A stretch of 54,086 nt of DNA, taken from contig NZ_JAMXFA010000034.1 in the NCBI RefSeq assembly GCF_025370785.1, forward strand, positions 27,712 through 81,797, in the 5' to 3' direction. This document shows, in pieces, positions 54,047 to 54,086 of this stretch. A model generated the notes under the pieces. That model saw only the letters and a list, made by a program, of their open reading frames with translations, had not been told where the DNA came from and searched no databases. Every line of letters starts with the position of its first letter. The stretch's first letter is position 1. This DNA is from Laspinema olomoucense D3b. GTDB lineage: Bacteria > Cyanobacteriota > Cyanobacteriia > Cyanobacteriales > Laspinemataceae. Both the position numbers and the translations under genes were made by a program.

Positions 54047-54086
<40 letters not shown>

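Overview
The window comes from a filamentous, Oscillatoria/Laspinema-like cyanobacterium. The evidence is the photosynthesis genes (psbZ, psb35, petP, chlG, and bciB for an 8-vinyl reductase), cyanobacterial family proteins (Get3d-type ATPase, 4-Cys Ser/Thr kinase, pentapeptide-repeat proteins), and the frequent HIP1 octamer GCGATCGC (about 16 copies by eye in the first 9.4 kb). The genus is an inference; no complete rRNA is present.

Layout. 1-5.97 kb: an open-ended membrane protein with 81-bp repeats, aroA, a small unknown gene, a membrane Ser/Thr kinase next to a lipoprotein that resembles its C-terminal domain, and an M23 peptidase behind a long structured leader. 6-7.27 kb is mostly non-coding. 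7.3-17.6 kb: a lipoprotein, ychF, an FHA/pentapeptide protein, a DHH-CBS-poly(A)-polymerase fusion, a MITE-like element, psbZ, ribH, tRNA-Gly(GCC), a Zn-ribbon membrane protein and proA. 17.8-24.9 kb: a delta-9 desaturase, a PLP C-S lyase-like enzyme, then a RimK ATP-grasp ligase, a RimB-type retropepsin and an aspartoacylase-like hydrolase, with a second pentapeptide protein in front. 25.6-34.7 kb: bciB, a 1614-residue multi-PAS hybrid kinase, a PspA-like coiled-coil protein, rsmB and psb35. 34.9-45.4 kb: a translationally coupled AAA ATPase/TOPRIM-like pair, a class A PBP, chlG, Get3d, petP, hisF, a small membrane protein, tRNA-Ala(GGC) and a Glu/Leu dehydrogenase.

45.5-53.3 kb is an accessory island. 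It is nearly free of HIP1 (2 copies in about 8 kb) and holds a ribbon-helix-helix regulator, a DruA-like (DUF4338) protein and, facing it, a compact minus-strand operon: small coiled-coil protein, GHKL ATPase, STAS/winged-helix protein, NurA-like nuclease and HerA-like translocase. Joining a GHKL/STAS pair, which elsewhere works as a partner switch, to a NurA-HerA DNA-processing engine is the best candidate here for an undescribed system, probably defence against foreign DNA. The window ends with a decayed 5' part of nadC divergent from a strong rRNA promoter and the first bases of a 16S rRNA gene.

All assignments come from reading motifs and translations by eye. No database search or structure prediction was run.
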